DNA of 64,000 nucleotides from Telmatactis stephensoni (GCA_029948255.1 JALIZF010001266.1:124001-188000), one strand, 5' to 3'; counted from the first letter of the stretch, positions 1 to 10,993 are shown. Notes: generated by a model not told the origin, from the letters alone. Numbers and translations: made by a program.

Positions 1-1074
1 ATGTATTGGATCTAGATTGTGATGGAGATTCCGAAAAAGCTATCGGTATTTCCATATCCAGTCGAATTTCAGAAGATGAGAAAAGCAGGGTGTCAAGCAC
101 TAAGCTTGCAAAAATTAATAGGAAAATAGGAAAATTTGAAGGGAAAAACAGGAAGAAAATAGGAAAATATGCTCATAAATAGGAAAAAAATAGGATTATT
201 GGTAGTGGTTAGATAGGCAATCTAATAGCACTCCTCCTATAGAACTCTTAGTAGTGGATAGAATAATGTATATTTTTTAAAAGTTGAGTATCTTGGCAAA
301 ATATGATTAAAGCGACATCAAAGATGTAAGGTTTTTTCCAATGTATCTGTCTGTTCAAAGCTGTCGCTCCAGACAAAAATCCGCGTTCTTTTGAAGGCTG
401 GGACGAATTTGGTTAATAATAAACTCATTTGGTTGATAATAAACTTTGACATTGTGACGTAATGTAAGGCATATTGTGACGTAATGTCAGGAATCATGGC
501 ATTTAGACTCAAAGAAAGAGCTGAAAATAGCTATATCAAAGTAGTAGAATTTGAAGCAGAAGTTAAATATTAATAGTGTATACCAACAACAATATACAAG
601 GATATTAAGAGCTTGTAGCATCTAAATTAAACTTCATTCCTGGGTCTCAGTCTCCCAGGGTTCTCACAAATTTTTCCACAGGATGCCCAAAATGTGCTTT
701 TTCTCCAACTTTGCAGCGGTTTTTCCCGATCAACAGAATTGAAAGACCCATTTTTCAAAATATTTTTGTTTGAGAGGCCAAGTTCTTTTGAGAGAAATTA
801 TTTCTGGCTACACTTTATAGGCACTTTAAATTGTATAATTTGTACATGAAAATAAGTGCTAGAGTACAAACAACATTCTTTAAATTTATTTATATTTTTC
901 TTTGGTTCTAAGCTGAATAAATAGGAAAAATAGGAGGTTTTCTCAAAAAAAGAGGAGGAAATAGGAATCAGTTAAAAAAATAGGAAACAATAGGAAATAA
1001 TAGGAACTTGACACCCTGGAAAAGTGATACCAAGAGTGAAGATGACAACGAATTTATTTCGTGTAGCATGTAAT
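1..1074 (+). pseudogene. Acidic coding fragment split by a MITE
   Basis: Bases 1-85 and 1019-1074 join into one open frame if the intervening element and one copy of its 6-bp target duplication are removed. The joined frame is rich in Asp, Glu and Ser (motifs such as SSRISEDEK and KSEDDNEF) and ends at a TAA near 1072. It lies just upstream of the transposase-like gene at 1154 and may be its N-terminal region, but no sequence directly links them. The precise rejoining of the frame is what is seen. The function is unknown. Confidence 0.4.
86..1018. mobile_element. Non-autonomous DNA transposon (MITE), hAT-like ends
   Basis: The element is bounded by 12-bp perfect inverted ends, CAGGGTGTCAAG at 86-97 and its reverse complement at 1007-1018. 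The flanking sequence GAAAAG is repeated at 80-85 and 1019-1024, which is a likely 6-bp target duplication. Both subterminal regions carry many same-orientation copies of an AATAGGAAA-like motif (117-200 and 920-1005). No transposase is encoded. The CAGGG start resembles hAT ends, but hAT usually makes 8-bp duplications, so the superfamily is uncertain. Confidence 0.75.
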
Positions 1075-1153
1075 TAAGCTCCTTGAAGATGGGAAGATAC
1101 CAGAGAGTTGTATATACTATAACTATATCGTCAACGACACTACGTCATTTGCA

Positions 1154-3247
1154 ATGATTGACCCCCCAGTTGCATCTGACTTCAAATGGGACAAAGACGT
1201 GAGCGAGTTCTTTTCTACCATTAAGCATCTTGGGGGAGAAAGGACAATGAAGTTTGTGAGAGAACCAGGTTTCTTCAGGACTGGAAAAGGTGGGACAAAA
1301 ACATTCAAGTCATTTTCAGACTATAATCTATGTGGCCCTTCAAAAAATGCGCTGAAACGATGCAGAGCTGGCTACACCACTGAAAGCGTTATCTTACCTC
1401 ATTTACAGTCCACTCATTCCCTTTCCCAACACCCCAAAACCCCAACACCCCAGTTTACAGAGAATTGTTAATACAGAGAAAGTAAAAGTAGTTCCAGTAG
1501 TCTTGGCAAGTGATGGCACTGCATTAAAACCTGGCCTTGAATACGATCAACGACAAAATACTGTGATCAGTTTGACCCACAGAGTTGATCAAGCGTGTAT
1601 AAGAGACCACCCTTTTCCAGACCCTGAACACATAAAGGCAAATCTCATCACCAGTTCAGATGTTACATGCGTAATTTCCCTTGACAACGGTGTCTCCATG
1701 CCAGTAGCAGTTCACTATCAACCTAAATTTGTAACTGGAGAAGATATAATTTCTACAATTAAGGATGAAGTGAAAGGCATGCAGATTTGCAAGCGGTGTC
1801 TAGGAAGACAATCTAGCACAAAACACATTGTTGACACTAATGAAACGTGTTGTTCCAGCAGATGCGAGGAATGCTTAGCCTCTAGATTGGTTTGTTTCAC
1901 TTGTGAAGAAAAGGGTCAGATTTCTTATATTCCAGCACTCAGAGCATGTGATAACTGCATGGATAATGATGAGACTTGCCACAAACTAGCTGTCATGGCT
2001 GTTGTAACTGACTGCGAGGAGTGCAACAAACAGGCGCTACTTCATATAAATGAGATGGGAGAATCTCAGAGTTTGCCACCGGATTTAGAGCTGGTCATTC
2101 CTTTACCTGAAGTTGTCCATCTTGGAAAGAGTATAAAATGTAGCTGGTCAAACTGGTTTGTGGAGCTTGACAGTGAGCTGAGCAATCTTGTTTTGCTGTG
2201 CACTTTACGTGATACCGCAGACACTGTTGCGAAGAAGAAACTAAGAAAATTGCTTACCCTGGAATGTGTTTGAAACAAGGACCAAATGGCTGTTGAGCCC
2301 ATAGTTTGACTAACAAGGCCAGAGTTCTCAAAGTGCTAGAGCAAGTGAAACAAGTAGTGCATATAATAGTTCTGGAGAAATACAGGTTCTGGAACCACAC
2401 CGGAGTTTGCCCTCATCCCATCAAAGTTTACCCTGGTCCCCAAGGCGTAGTTCTTGCCCTTGATTACGATTTTGACACCAACACATCTAGACTCTTAAAA
2501 ATATAGATGTATGAACCAGCTGATGTCACTGTGTTGAAAGAAGGTTTGGCAGATGCATGTGATTTGTGCTATACAGATAGTCTTCTATCGTGTCTTAATC
2601 TGCATTTGACAGAAGTTGAGGAAGAAAATCGTTCATGGAACATATTTTGGGCCGATAACACAAGGTCTCAAAATAAGAACTATACTGTTGTTATGTACTT
2701 TGAAAATTTGGTGGAGACGGGCTTTCGGCACAGAATTGATTACAAATTTTTTATACCAGGACATAGTTACAGAGCAGTCGATCGTGACGCCGGCCGAGTA
2801 GAATCGGTCTTACGAAGAGAAGGAAGAATAGAGACCCCAAGCGATTATGTGACACTGATCAACAACAGTATTCTAGCACCGAGGATCAAATGGATTGAAG
2901 TGGAGCAGAATAAGTTTCGATGCTACTCTGACTGGCTGAGAGGAAAATACATTGAACATAGAACAGATGTTAATGGAAAATCATTTCTTTTCAGTGAGAT
3001 GGCTCATTTTAATTTTGGCATTGGTGAGCGCGTCGACCCCAACGATAGAAAAGTTAAGACGTATAGTCACAAAGGAATTGTATGGATGCGAAAAACGCTT
3101 GATCCACGAGAAGAGCCAGTTGAATTGGATTTGAGAAGAAACAAGAGTACACTTAACCGGCTGGACAACGCTGCTTTGAAACCACTGAACAGTGATGCCA
3201 TCGTAGTCGGAAGCAAAAAGCGAGGAGATTTAAAAATGTTAAGTTAA
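1154..3247 (+). pseudogene. Transposase-like gene, decayed (DUF7869-like C-terminus)
   Basis: Three blocks form one broken gene: 1154-1471, about 1440-2310, and 2306-3247. The middle block has the conserved-looking ASDGTALKPGLEYD followed by a Cys-rich probable zinc-binding segment (CKRCLGR, CCSSRCEECLASRLVC, CDNCMDNDETC). The last block carries ADNTRSQNKNYTV, then PGHSYRAVDRDAGRV, a spacing I recall from DUF7869 proteins with an RNase-H-like fold. Lesions are a frameshift near 1460, TGA at 2271 and 2307, a frameshift near 2315, and TAG at 2504. Both TGA codons sit where Arg is expected, so CGA-to-TGA decay is likely. I recall similar multi-copy uncharacterised proteins in corals. The transposase role is inferred. 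Confidence 0.6.
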
Positions 3248-4480
3248 TTTCTAAGCCCAGGTGGCAAAGCTTACTATCGTAATATTATTGAACGTCAGTG
3301 AATTAAGATTTCAAGATGTGTCAAACGTAGTCTCAAAGTCACGAATTTATAATAACTCAGCAGAAACTAGAGGCTTGGAACCAAGTTTTTTCTGATATCT
3401 AAAACGTATCGACAAGTGAAATAGCTTTGATCTCGAAAATATCCAATCTAGTTAGTTACCGAAGGCTTTTTTCTAGTGCCTTGTGCTATAATCATCAAAC
3501 AATTTCTTTACTCTATTGACGGACGTTTGAACTAGGCCTGAGAGTGACTTTCAGTCGTCTGTAAAAGCTAGGCATACTATTAAATAGCAGTAAACTCTTA
3601 GCCCATTGATTTATTGAACTACTACTCACTAAATGGCCATCTCGCAACATTTTGTACACTGAATAAATGCAGAAAATACCGAGAAAAAAGTCCCTTAAAG
3701 GTCAAAGCGCCATTGGAAAACAGTGCGCAACCTTAACACTCTGTCTCTACAACATAACATGAGGTCTGAGCACATAAAAAGGCTCTTCTTTACTAAGATC
3801 CTTTTGTTCTAGATTGGTTCTAGTATAGTTTGCAGTCGTTTGCTATTGGATACAACAGAATCCTTTAGAATCCCTTTTATGTGCACATTCCTCATATATA
3901 TATATCCAAGGATATTTTCTTTAGTTTTTAGTAATTTTTGGGCATAATATTGTATTTATATATTCTAAGTTTGCGCAATTATTGCGCGCGTCTCAGCTCT
4001 GTAAGTAACAAATCAGATTTGTAATTTTATCTAAGTTTGTATTTATTTATTATAGTGAACCACATCATCTAGTACACAGTACACATTACTTTACTGTAAT
4101 AAATCTATGAAGCTTGCCGTAAGTAAAGAGTGTTTTAGTGTATGGTTGAGTGCGTTCAAGTTTATCCCAATGTAGAGACGCTACATTGTTTGTGTAAAAG
4201 TCATAGATAAAGTAAATAATGAAGTAGATCTTAGAGACAAAGAAGGTCAATGGGCCTATAGACTAAATAGTATTTTTCCTAATGGACTTAATGATAACGA
4301 CTTTTTTTATAATATCAATAGATGATGGGCAGAAGCCGTTAGTAGTTATTTTATTCATATCGTTAACGTTTTTGTCAGCCACTAATACATATTTACTTGT
4401 TGTAATTTCTAGCGCGCGCTCTTAGTTTTTTGTTATTAGCGTGCGCCGTTATCAGTTATTTCAAACCTTGTTGTAATTAG
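3248..4480. other. AT-rich intergenic stretch
   Basis: No reading frame with recognisable motifs is seen on either strand. Short TA runs occur near 3895-3910, and several AATAAA-like signals are present. It may include the 3' flank of the upstream transposase-like gene and the 5' flank of the Penelope-like relic. Confidence 0.5.
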
Positions 4481-4504
4481 AACATGTCATGTAATGCTCT
4501 CAGC

Positions 4505-4555
4505 CATTCATTCACCCTGATGAAGGCTGAATTGACACAGCCGCAATATAGGTGT
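4505..4555 (+). other. Decayed hammerhead-ribozyme-like motif of a Penelope-like element
   Basis: CTGATGA at 4517-4523 is followed by GGCTG (4525-4529), an 8-base loop, CAGCC (4538-4542), and then GCAA at 4543-4546. This is the order of a hammerhead core: CUGAUGA, stem II, GAAA. The GAAA box is changed to GCAA, so cleavage activity would probably be lost. Penelope-like retroelements are known to carry hammerhead motifs in their terminal repeats, and a Penelope-like RT lies about 110 bp downstream. Confidence 0.55.
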
Positions 4556-4662
4556 TACAAAACGAAGTTTGTGTTCTTCATTTGTGTTAGATATATTATT
4601 GAATTTGGAGACTGAGCAAACACAAAGATACTTGAGATAATACAATTGTTAGTGTATCTTGG

Positions 4663-5557
4663 ATGGCCAAGAAACGGAAGTTTTTCCAGCTCTTGAAGTT
4701 ACACAAGAAGAAAGCAAGGTTTGAACATCATTTTGACTTTTTGCGAACATGCAAAGAAAACAACATTATTCCAAATGGTTTTAGGATAAAAAAGACGGCA
4801 AACATTAAGAGTTTTTCAAGGGATTTTGGAAAGAAATGGGAATTTGTGCTTCACAATGCATAGATAGAACTACGGGATTTAATACTGGATGAAGCTCGAC
4901 TCTCTTTGGAGTCTGTATGAGATGAAATAATACATTTTGAAATGGAACTTGATGTTGGAGAGGAGGAATTCGCTAGAAATAATGACATAAATAAAGAAAA
5001 ATAAAGATAAGAAAAATTGTTGCTTAGAAGCACTAAACAATCTAAAGAAGTATGACGACATCATCATTAAGGAAGCAGATAAAGGATCAGCGGTGGTAAT
5101 CATGGATAAGGACAAATATGTACAAGAAGGTATGAGACAACTTAGTGATAAAGATGTATATATATCACTAGACTATGACCCTACTGAAGAAATGATAGAG
5201 AAAGTGAATGCGAAAGTACAAAAGTTATACGAGGATGGCTACATCGATGAGAGTAATTTAAAGTATTTTACTGTCAACAGTGGAGCAAAAGCAGGAAGAT
5301 TTTATTTATTACCGAAGATCCATAAGAAGGGTTGCCCTGGGAGACCAGTTATATCAGGTTGTAATACACCTACAGAGAAGATTTCTGAATTTGTTGATGC
5401 TCATTTAAAACCTCATGTACCACAAATCAAATCGTATGTCAAAGATACTAATGATTTCCTTAGAAACATTAATGATATGGGAACACTACCAAAGAATGCC
5501 ATACTTGTTACCATTGATGTTGTGGGTCTATATCCTGCTTGCATATGTTTATACTAA
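4663..5557 (+). pseudogene. Penelope-like element reverse transcriptase, truncated
   Basis: The N-terminal block (4663-4863) has the basic KHEHH-like region typical before a Penelope RT (KKKARFEHHFDFL). The downstream frame from about 5020 reads EADKGSAVVIMDKDKY, then FYLLPKIHKKGCPGRPVISG, SEFVDAHLKPHV and NAILVTIDVVGLYP, which are Penelope RT motifs up to the first catalytic Asp region. The sequence then leaves the family abruptly near 5537, so most of the palm, the thumb and any GIY-YIG endonuclease are missing. Lesions include a TAG at 4861, TGA and TAA codons between 4915 and 5010, and a frameshift near 5020. Confidence 0.85.
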
Positions 5558-6022
5558 AATAACTAGATTTTTTTGACCTTAAAAGATTTGTAATTTACCT
5601 TTTTTACACAAAATGCTGTACTAACCAGCAAATCCACTCAGTCAATAAGTATTGTACAATGTACATATATTGTTTATTTTGTCTCCTTTTCAGTTGTAAG
5701 TGGAAAGAAATTGAAGGCAAAGACAACACCTATCATTGCAATTAATCCAGATAATCTGAAGCTGTAGACTGTGTAATGTAGACTGGAGAGGGGAATGATG
5801 TTTACCTATTTATGAAAATATTCAAGTGAAATGAACACTGTAAATTGTCATTACTGCAACATGCCCTTTATAAACTTGTAAAGATAGCTCATGCCTATTT
5901 AAGATCCTTCCAGGTTTCTCCCGTTTGAAAGGCAAAGACAATATTTAAGATCGTTCCAGGCTTCTCCCAAGGTCTACATGTTCATCAAGAATAAACTCAG
6001 TGATTGTTGTTATCAATTTCAG
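5558..6022. other. Sequence between Penelope relic and duplicated exon
   Basis: No supported gene. A pyrimidine tract ending in CAG near 5690 could be an old splice acceptor, but no continuing exon was recognised. Confidence 0.4.
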
Positions 6023-6297
6023 ACTTTTACAAGACTAGCTGTCATTCCCTGTGGTCTTCCAAGTATGGATAAATCCCTATCCAGGATGACTGAAATGGAA
6101 AATCACTTCCAGGAGGCACTGGAAAATGCCCACAAATCTGTTGGCATTTTTATTGGACTAGGTCCAAAACTTGGTAACTTTGTTGACAGTAGGTGGTGGT
6201 CAACTATTGTTGACATTGTTGATGAAAACATAAAGGAGGACATGCTTGATACAAGGTCAAAAGGAATTATGCCTTGCTTTTTTTAGCAACATTGATG
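6023..6297 (+). pseudogene. Duplicated exon, copy A (unrecognised family)
   Basis: The segment begins after a CAG acceptor (6020-6022) and ends at a GTAAGT donor (6298). It encodes motifs MENHFQEALENAHKSVG, GLGPKLGNFVDSRWW and TIVDIVDENIKEDMLDTRSK, with a stop near 6284. A closely similar second copy lies at about 6985-7195, roughly nine-tenths identical by eye. Preserved splice-like borders suggest a spliced gene rather than a retrocopy. I do not recognise the protein family. Confidence 0.45.
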
Positions 6298-6555
6298 GTA
6301 AGTACATTAATTAATTACATTTACTGATAAAAACTATATTTATTTAAAGTTATACATGTATTGAAATTTTATGTAAAAAACTAGACACACAAATTGTGTT
6401 CAGGTGGGCTTCAAAGCAATAGAGTATTATCAATAAATTGTCCACATTGTCATCAAATGTATCAGGGTTAGGAAGAATATCATAGGTCTTTTGAGTTATT
6501 AAGATTTTTGAAATTCATTGTTTATAATGAAGGGTAGATAATCTGTCTATATTAA

Positions 6556-6879
6556 TTAGTAGTCAGCTTGGAATTCACTGAATTGTCCATTGGTGGCAAA
6601 ACTTTGTATTGGAGCACCATCGTATTCCCTGAGGTATATCTTACCAATCGTGGTCCACATATACTTGAAGTACTTTTTTACTTTGAAGCTGTAAACTTTA
6701 CCAAATAATTTTGTACAGTAGCTTCTTTGGTCACTGGTCTTCAGGCTGGCACAAGAAGTGTGGTCAATGTTGCCACATTGCAGTGGTTTTAGCTGGTATG
6801 TTCCTCGAAACATCAGGTACATTGTGATCACCAAGTACGTTTCCACAGCGAGGCGAGTTTGTCTGGATTTCTGCAACAC
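6556..6879 (-). CDS. Hypothetical ORF between duplicated exons
   Basis: A 107-codon minus-strand frame with a basic C-terminal half (KVKKYFKYMW, CTKLFGKVYSFK). It lies between the two exon copies and on the opposite strand. No family is recognised and there is no flanking promoter or splice evidence. Its composition looks protein-like, but chance cannot be excluded. Confidence 0.2.
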   Translation of the reverse strand: MLQKSRQTRLAVETYLVITMYLMFRGTYQLKPLQCGNIDHTSCASLKTSDQRSYCTKLFGKVYSFKVKKYFKYMWTTIGKIYLREYDGAPIQSFATNGQFSEFQADY

Positions 6880-6984
6880 AGACGCATATTAGCTAGCCAT
6901 GCTAGCACTTGTTATCAGTAAAAAAAGATCACCTTTTCTTTGCACAAAAGATTACTGATCTTTACATGGACTGGAACTTTTTCC

Positions 6985-7310
6985 AACTGAAGATTTATCC
7001 AAGATGATTGAAATGGAAAATCCCTTTCAGGAGGCACTGGAAAATGCCCACAAGTCTGTTGGCATCTTAATTGGACATGGTCCAAAACTTGGTAACTTTG
7101 TCCACAGTAGTTGGTGGTCAACTATTGTTGACATTGTTGATCAAAACATGAAGGAGGGCTTATTTGATACAAGGTCAAAAAGGAATTATGGAGGAAAACC
7201 AAAATTATTGAGAACTGACAGGGGAACTGAAAATGGAATAATGGCTTAATAATGGCACAATGCATTCTACGCAGGAATGATCAGGGCTCCCTATCACATT
7301 TTTAAGTGAT
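6985..7310 (+). pseudogene. Duplicated exon, copy B, joined to an integrase-core fragment
   Basis: The first part repeats copy A (MENPFQEALENAHKSVG, HGPKLGNFVHSSWW, DTRSK). The reading frame then runs directly into GGKPKLLRTDRGTENGIMA, which looks like the second catalytic-Asp region (D-x-GTEN) of an rve-type integrase core found in some cnidarian and fish genes. A small local duplication (ATAATGGCTTAATAATGGC, about 7228-7253) introduces a stop, after which the other frame reads AQCILRRND. Copy A lacks this integrase part, so copy B is either a longer exon or a chimera. Confidence 0.45.
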
Positions 7311-7534
7311 ATGTAAAATACCCTAGTTAGGAAGACCCACATTTCTAACCATCCTTTCCCACTTCTAGTGAGGTCAGTATTATACAAGCCCATATGTTTC
7401 TCTTCAAAAGAGCACTTCTCACCAGCATAAAAATTGTTACTATGATAGCCTTGTGAACTTTTATGTAAAACTTCTTACCATCTTCACTCTGGCCACCGAA
7501 GCATACAGACGCCAGTTGCATCCCTCTCACTTAA

Positions 7535-8730
7535 GGTATCAGGGTACCCCTAGCGACCAGTGTGCGTTCAAAACTTTTAGTCTAAACCCCATTAAAGTAT
7601 ACATTTTTAGAAAGCTGAATAAATGTAGAAACTATTTCTATTATTTTTATCGTAAAATAATTTTTTCCTTTTAGGTTAGAGCGAATTATTCAAATTTTCA
7701 CCGAGGTGTCTTCGTGGAGTTCCCGGTCAATCAATATTGATCCGAAAACAATGTTTACTATCTTTCTGAGATCATGAGATATCACTTGTCAAAAGTGTGT
7801 CTCAGATTTTTGATTAGTTGCCCCGTTGTCCTGTTATACGTTCCTAAAGTTACAACACCGCCAAAATAGCTGTATCCGATACAAAACAGACGATAACTTT
7901 GGAATGGAGCAAAAAATCGAAAATCGGAGACACACTTTTAAAGAACTATCGAAGACGACCTCTGCCAAATTTCAGATGAATCCATTAAAATCCCTTTGAC
8001 CGGGAACTCAAAATACACGGCTAAGGCCCGGTCCAGACGGCGTATTTCTCATGTACTTAATTGCTGCCGTACATAATTCAGAATTAAGTACGGCAGAAAT
8101 ACGACAGGGCCTGTCGTGTTACACGGCAAAGGAACGGCAACTGATTCATACGGCGTACTTTTGTAGTGCCAAATCAAATGGATATTCCCGTAATCCAGTT
8201 TTACATTATGTACGGCTGCAATTAAGTACATGAAAAATACGCCGTCTGGACCGGGCCTAATTGAACGTAAATTCACTTCCGAGAAAAACGCAAAAATGTC
8301 TTTTGGAGCAAAGAAGCGGGTTTGTTGATACAAGAGGATTATAACACATAATAATCTTGCCCGATGACAGCTGAAGTATAGGGCAACCAAAATCTTGTTA
8401 CGTTTCCCACACAAATGGTGGGAAGTCAAGGCAATTTGAACCCATTGAAGTTTGGCTCTTGTTGAATAATCTTTTTACAAAGGTTTCGATAGTTTAGACA
8501 AATATATTCTTCACCGACAAGCTCTCTTGATGACAGGTCAATTGACAAGTGATGTCAACAGATAATTGCCAGGGATTAAGCTGGAAAAAAGTTTTTCGTT
8601 TATAACTCGCTATTAAAAATCGCTAGTGAAATAATTTTTTCACTAAATCATAGCTTATTGTGCATTCTATCAGAAAATGTAAAAAAGTAAAAATCGACCC
8701 TTTTGAGAAACTTTGGGGTACCCTGATACC
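7535..8730. mobile_element. TTAA-flanked non-autonomous DNA transposon
   Basis: Perfect 16-bp inverted ends, GGTATCAGGGTACCCC at 7535-7550 and its reverse complement at 8715-8730, are flanked by TTAA at 7531-7534 and 8731-8734. TTAA duplications are made by piggyBac and Kolobok transposases. The 1196-bp element encodes no transposase and contains the Harbinger-like MITE at 8025-8257. It separates the unassigned sequence before 7531 from the LINE ORF1 relic that follows. Confidence 0.85.
8025..8257. mobile_element. Harbinger-like MITE nested inside the TTAA element
   Basis: Inverted ends start GGCCCGGTCCAGACGGCGTA at 8025 and match the reverse complement ending at 8257, extending about 40 bp with one mismatch. 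TAA is duplicated at 8022-8024 and 8258-8260, the 3-bp target duplication typical of PIF/Harbinger elements. The 233-bp element is non-coding. The open frames across it (about 8049-8429 minus, 8051-8233 plus) are side effects of the palindrome. Confidence 0.85.
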
Positions 8731-8747
8731 TTAACTACGATATCAAT

Positions 8748-9300
8748 ATGACGGGGAAAGACAAGGAGAACATCAAACTACTCAACAGCCTATGGGAAAA
8801 AGAATTCTTATTTAAGATAAAACATGAAAGAAGAGCAGAAATCAAAGTCCAAGTGGATGTACTCAAGCAAAACATTTGTACTTTGACTGATCAAGTTACA
8901 AGCATCGAGAAATCCCAAAGCTTCCTTTCTGAAACATTTGATAAATTTGCTACTGCACTACAGCAAACTAAAAAGCAAATTGAGCATTTGGAAACAGCAA
9001 TACAGACTCAAGGAGAGCTGATCCTAGTTTAAAAAACAAAGGCTATCGAAGAGATTGCAAAATTGATAAAATTGAGAAATACTTAAGGCATGATTGTTTG
9101 GAGATTGTTGGAATACCACCACTCCAAAACCAGACAGAAGACCTCAATGTGTTGGGGAATTATTTTCAAGCTTAAATGTTCCCATTAATGATGAAGACAT
9201 CTCAATAGCGCATCGCCTACCAGATACTAAGAAAGCAACCAACTATCAAAAAAAATATAAAACATGGATTGGATTAACATCAAGTTATTGTGATTTATAG
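8748..9300 (+). pseudogene. LINE ORF1 relic (coiled coil plus RNA-binding-like region)
   Basis: Frame 8748-9032 encodes a heptad-rich coiled coil (VDVLKQNICTLTDQVTSIEK and on). In the next frame the sequence continues KIDKIEKYLRHDCLEIVGIP, then VPINDEDISIAHRLPD. This matches the arrangement of CR1/L2/L1-type ORF1 proteins: coiled coil, then an RRM-like domain with R-x-x-CLEI-x-GIP and an HRL motif. A stop at 9030 and frameshifts near 9035 and 9170 break it. It begins directly after the TTAA element. Confidence 0.7.
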
Positions 9301-9425
9301 CTTCTCAGTTTGGTTCGTTTGGTTTGGTTCTCTGTGGTGGTTGCGATTTATGCATGCAAGAGACTCAAACTCTGGACCTTTTGCTTGAAAAGCCAGGTAT
9401 GTCCATTTGACCACCAAGAAATTCC

Positions 9426-9740
9426 ATGACTTTGATCACTATTTTTTGTGTATTTATTGTCAATGTATGTTTGCAATTGGCTACATGTACAGACAAAACA
9501 AAGCAAGACTACAAAACAAACTGCAAAGAGAAAAGATTAAATTCTGATTATTTTTGTAATTTGATTGAAGAGTCTAAGTCTGATAGTGTGCAGATGTGGA
9601 ATACCATCAAGAAAGTGATTCCAACAAAATTTCAACAAGATGTCCCAGCTCTTATGAATAAAGGCAAGTTGTTCTGGTGTTCTGGACATCCTAAATAATC
9701 ATTTCTCCACTATTGGTCAAAAGTTAGGTTTTGGGCATAA
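9426..9740 (+). pseudogene. LINE ORF2 linker fragment
   Basis: The frame reads LNSDYFCNLIEESKSDSVQM then WNTIKKVIPTK, followed after a shift by LNNHFSTIGQKL near 9687-9722. This segment lies between endonuclease and reverse transcriptase in CR1/L2-like ORF2 proteins (YF-x-N-x-I-E-E...W-x-T-I-K). No endonuclease or RT core is present nearby on this strand. It probably belongs to the same decayed LINE as the ORF1 relic 130 bp upstream. Confidence 0.55.
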
Positions 9741-9959
9741 CAAGAAAGCTGTGTTGCACAACGAAGTCGCTACTTCAATTAAAAGGGGACAATTACAAAA
9801 ATCCTAGCATTTTGAAAAACTCTTAAATCTCCTCAAACGCTCTTACAAAAATAACTATAAACTTTTGTGTCGGTATTTCAATGACAATATGTCGAAATTA
9901 GCGTTTTTCTACGCGTCCGCCACTTACTCAACACAAATCGAAGACGCTTTCAGTAAAAC

Positions 9960-10957
9960 ATGGAGGATATGTCTGATAGTGTGGTTTCTTCTTCGTCTAA
10001 CTCCTATTTTTCTGTTAGTTTATCAGATTCTGAGCTAACATCTGAGTCTGCATGTTGGATTGTTTTGCGATTATGAAGATTTAGAACCCGTGGCTACCAA
10101 GGAAGAATGAGCTGAATATCAGCTCGAAGTTGAAGAAGAAGAAGAACGAGCAATGCTACAAAACCGTTTCGAAGGGAACAGTGAAGTTAGTTCGTGGTAT
10201 GTCAGAGAGTTATATTTTAGTTCATTTATTGCTATTGCTCTTGTCGGTTTCTGTTAATCTTTCTTTCATTGTAGTCACAAATGTATGCGCTGTTCTTTGG
10301 ATCTAGTCTCAAAGCCTGAAGAATGTTTTTGCAGCTCCGAAATTGAATGATGTGTAGAGCAGAATGAGTCAGTTCAGACGGTCAAGAAGAACCACCAGTC
10401 TGCATTACATTACACCCAGACTTTCGAGCATGTTGCCTTGATGAATGGGTTCTACAAATTGCAGCCATAGGCTTGAAGACTCAAAAGAACAAGCAATACA
10501 CATTGTTGTACGATCAAGGACTGACAGGAAAGGCCTAGTGAGTATCGACTATTTGGTTTACCTCTGCAATTTTTCATACATTTTCTACATCTTACTTGCT
10601 TAGAACAATAATAACAAGAATTTATCAATATGTAGGTTTCTACGATCAGTATCATACACACAGTTTACACGCCTCGTCTGAGAAAACATTGGATGTTCGA
10701 AGCGGCTTCCCCTGCCTTGCTGTGCATACAATGCCATACGGAAGCAATTTCCTTCTGAGCATGGCCAATACAAAGGGTTCGAAGAAGAAGGAGATGAAGA
10801 AGAAGGAGAGGAGGAAGAAGGAGGAGGAGAAGAAGAAGAAAAAGAAGGAGACAAAGAAGGAGAAGAGGAAGAATTTATCTTTGGGAAGAAAAATCCTCTT
10901 TGTGTGCAAATTTTTCAACAGTGGAAGAAACCATCCTTTTCGTCTTCTTCTAAATGA
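9960..10957 (+). pseudogene. P2X7 C-terminal-domain-like gene, three exons, decayed
   Basis: Exon 1 (9960-10196) starts MEDMSDSVVSSSSNSYFSVS and is followed by an acidic tract. A GTATGT...TTGTAG intron spans 10197-10274. Exon 2 encodes WCHKCMRCS, PEECFCSSEIE, then ITLHPDFRACCLDEWVLQIA. A GTGAGT donor lies near 10538. Exon 3 (about 10636-10957) reads SYTQFTRLV, RLPLPCCAYNAIRKQFPSE and a Glu/Gly-rich tail. The pattern (WC-x2-C, C-x-C, HP-F...CL-W-VL, PLPCCA-IR-FP) is that of the zinc-binding cytoplasmic domain of P2X7, found without a channel in many cnidarian proteins. Stops and frameshifts occur in exon 1 (near 10070 and 10130), exon 2 (near 10350) and exon 3 (TGA near 10680). Confidence 0.75.
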
Positions 10958-10993
10958 GATATAAAATATCTCAGATGGTAGGGACTGATTCTA

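Noticed and set aside
8049..8429. 126-codon minus-strand frame
   Set aside because: It spans the Harbinger-like MITE palindrome and its flank; no protein motif and no continuation.
10790..10870. Purine-rich GAAGAAGGAG tract as a microsatellite or splicing enhancer
   Set aside because: It reads as the Glu/Gly-rich tail of the P2X7-C-like exon 3, in frame with the domain.
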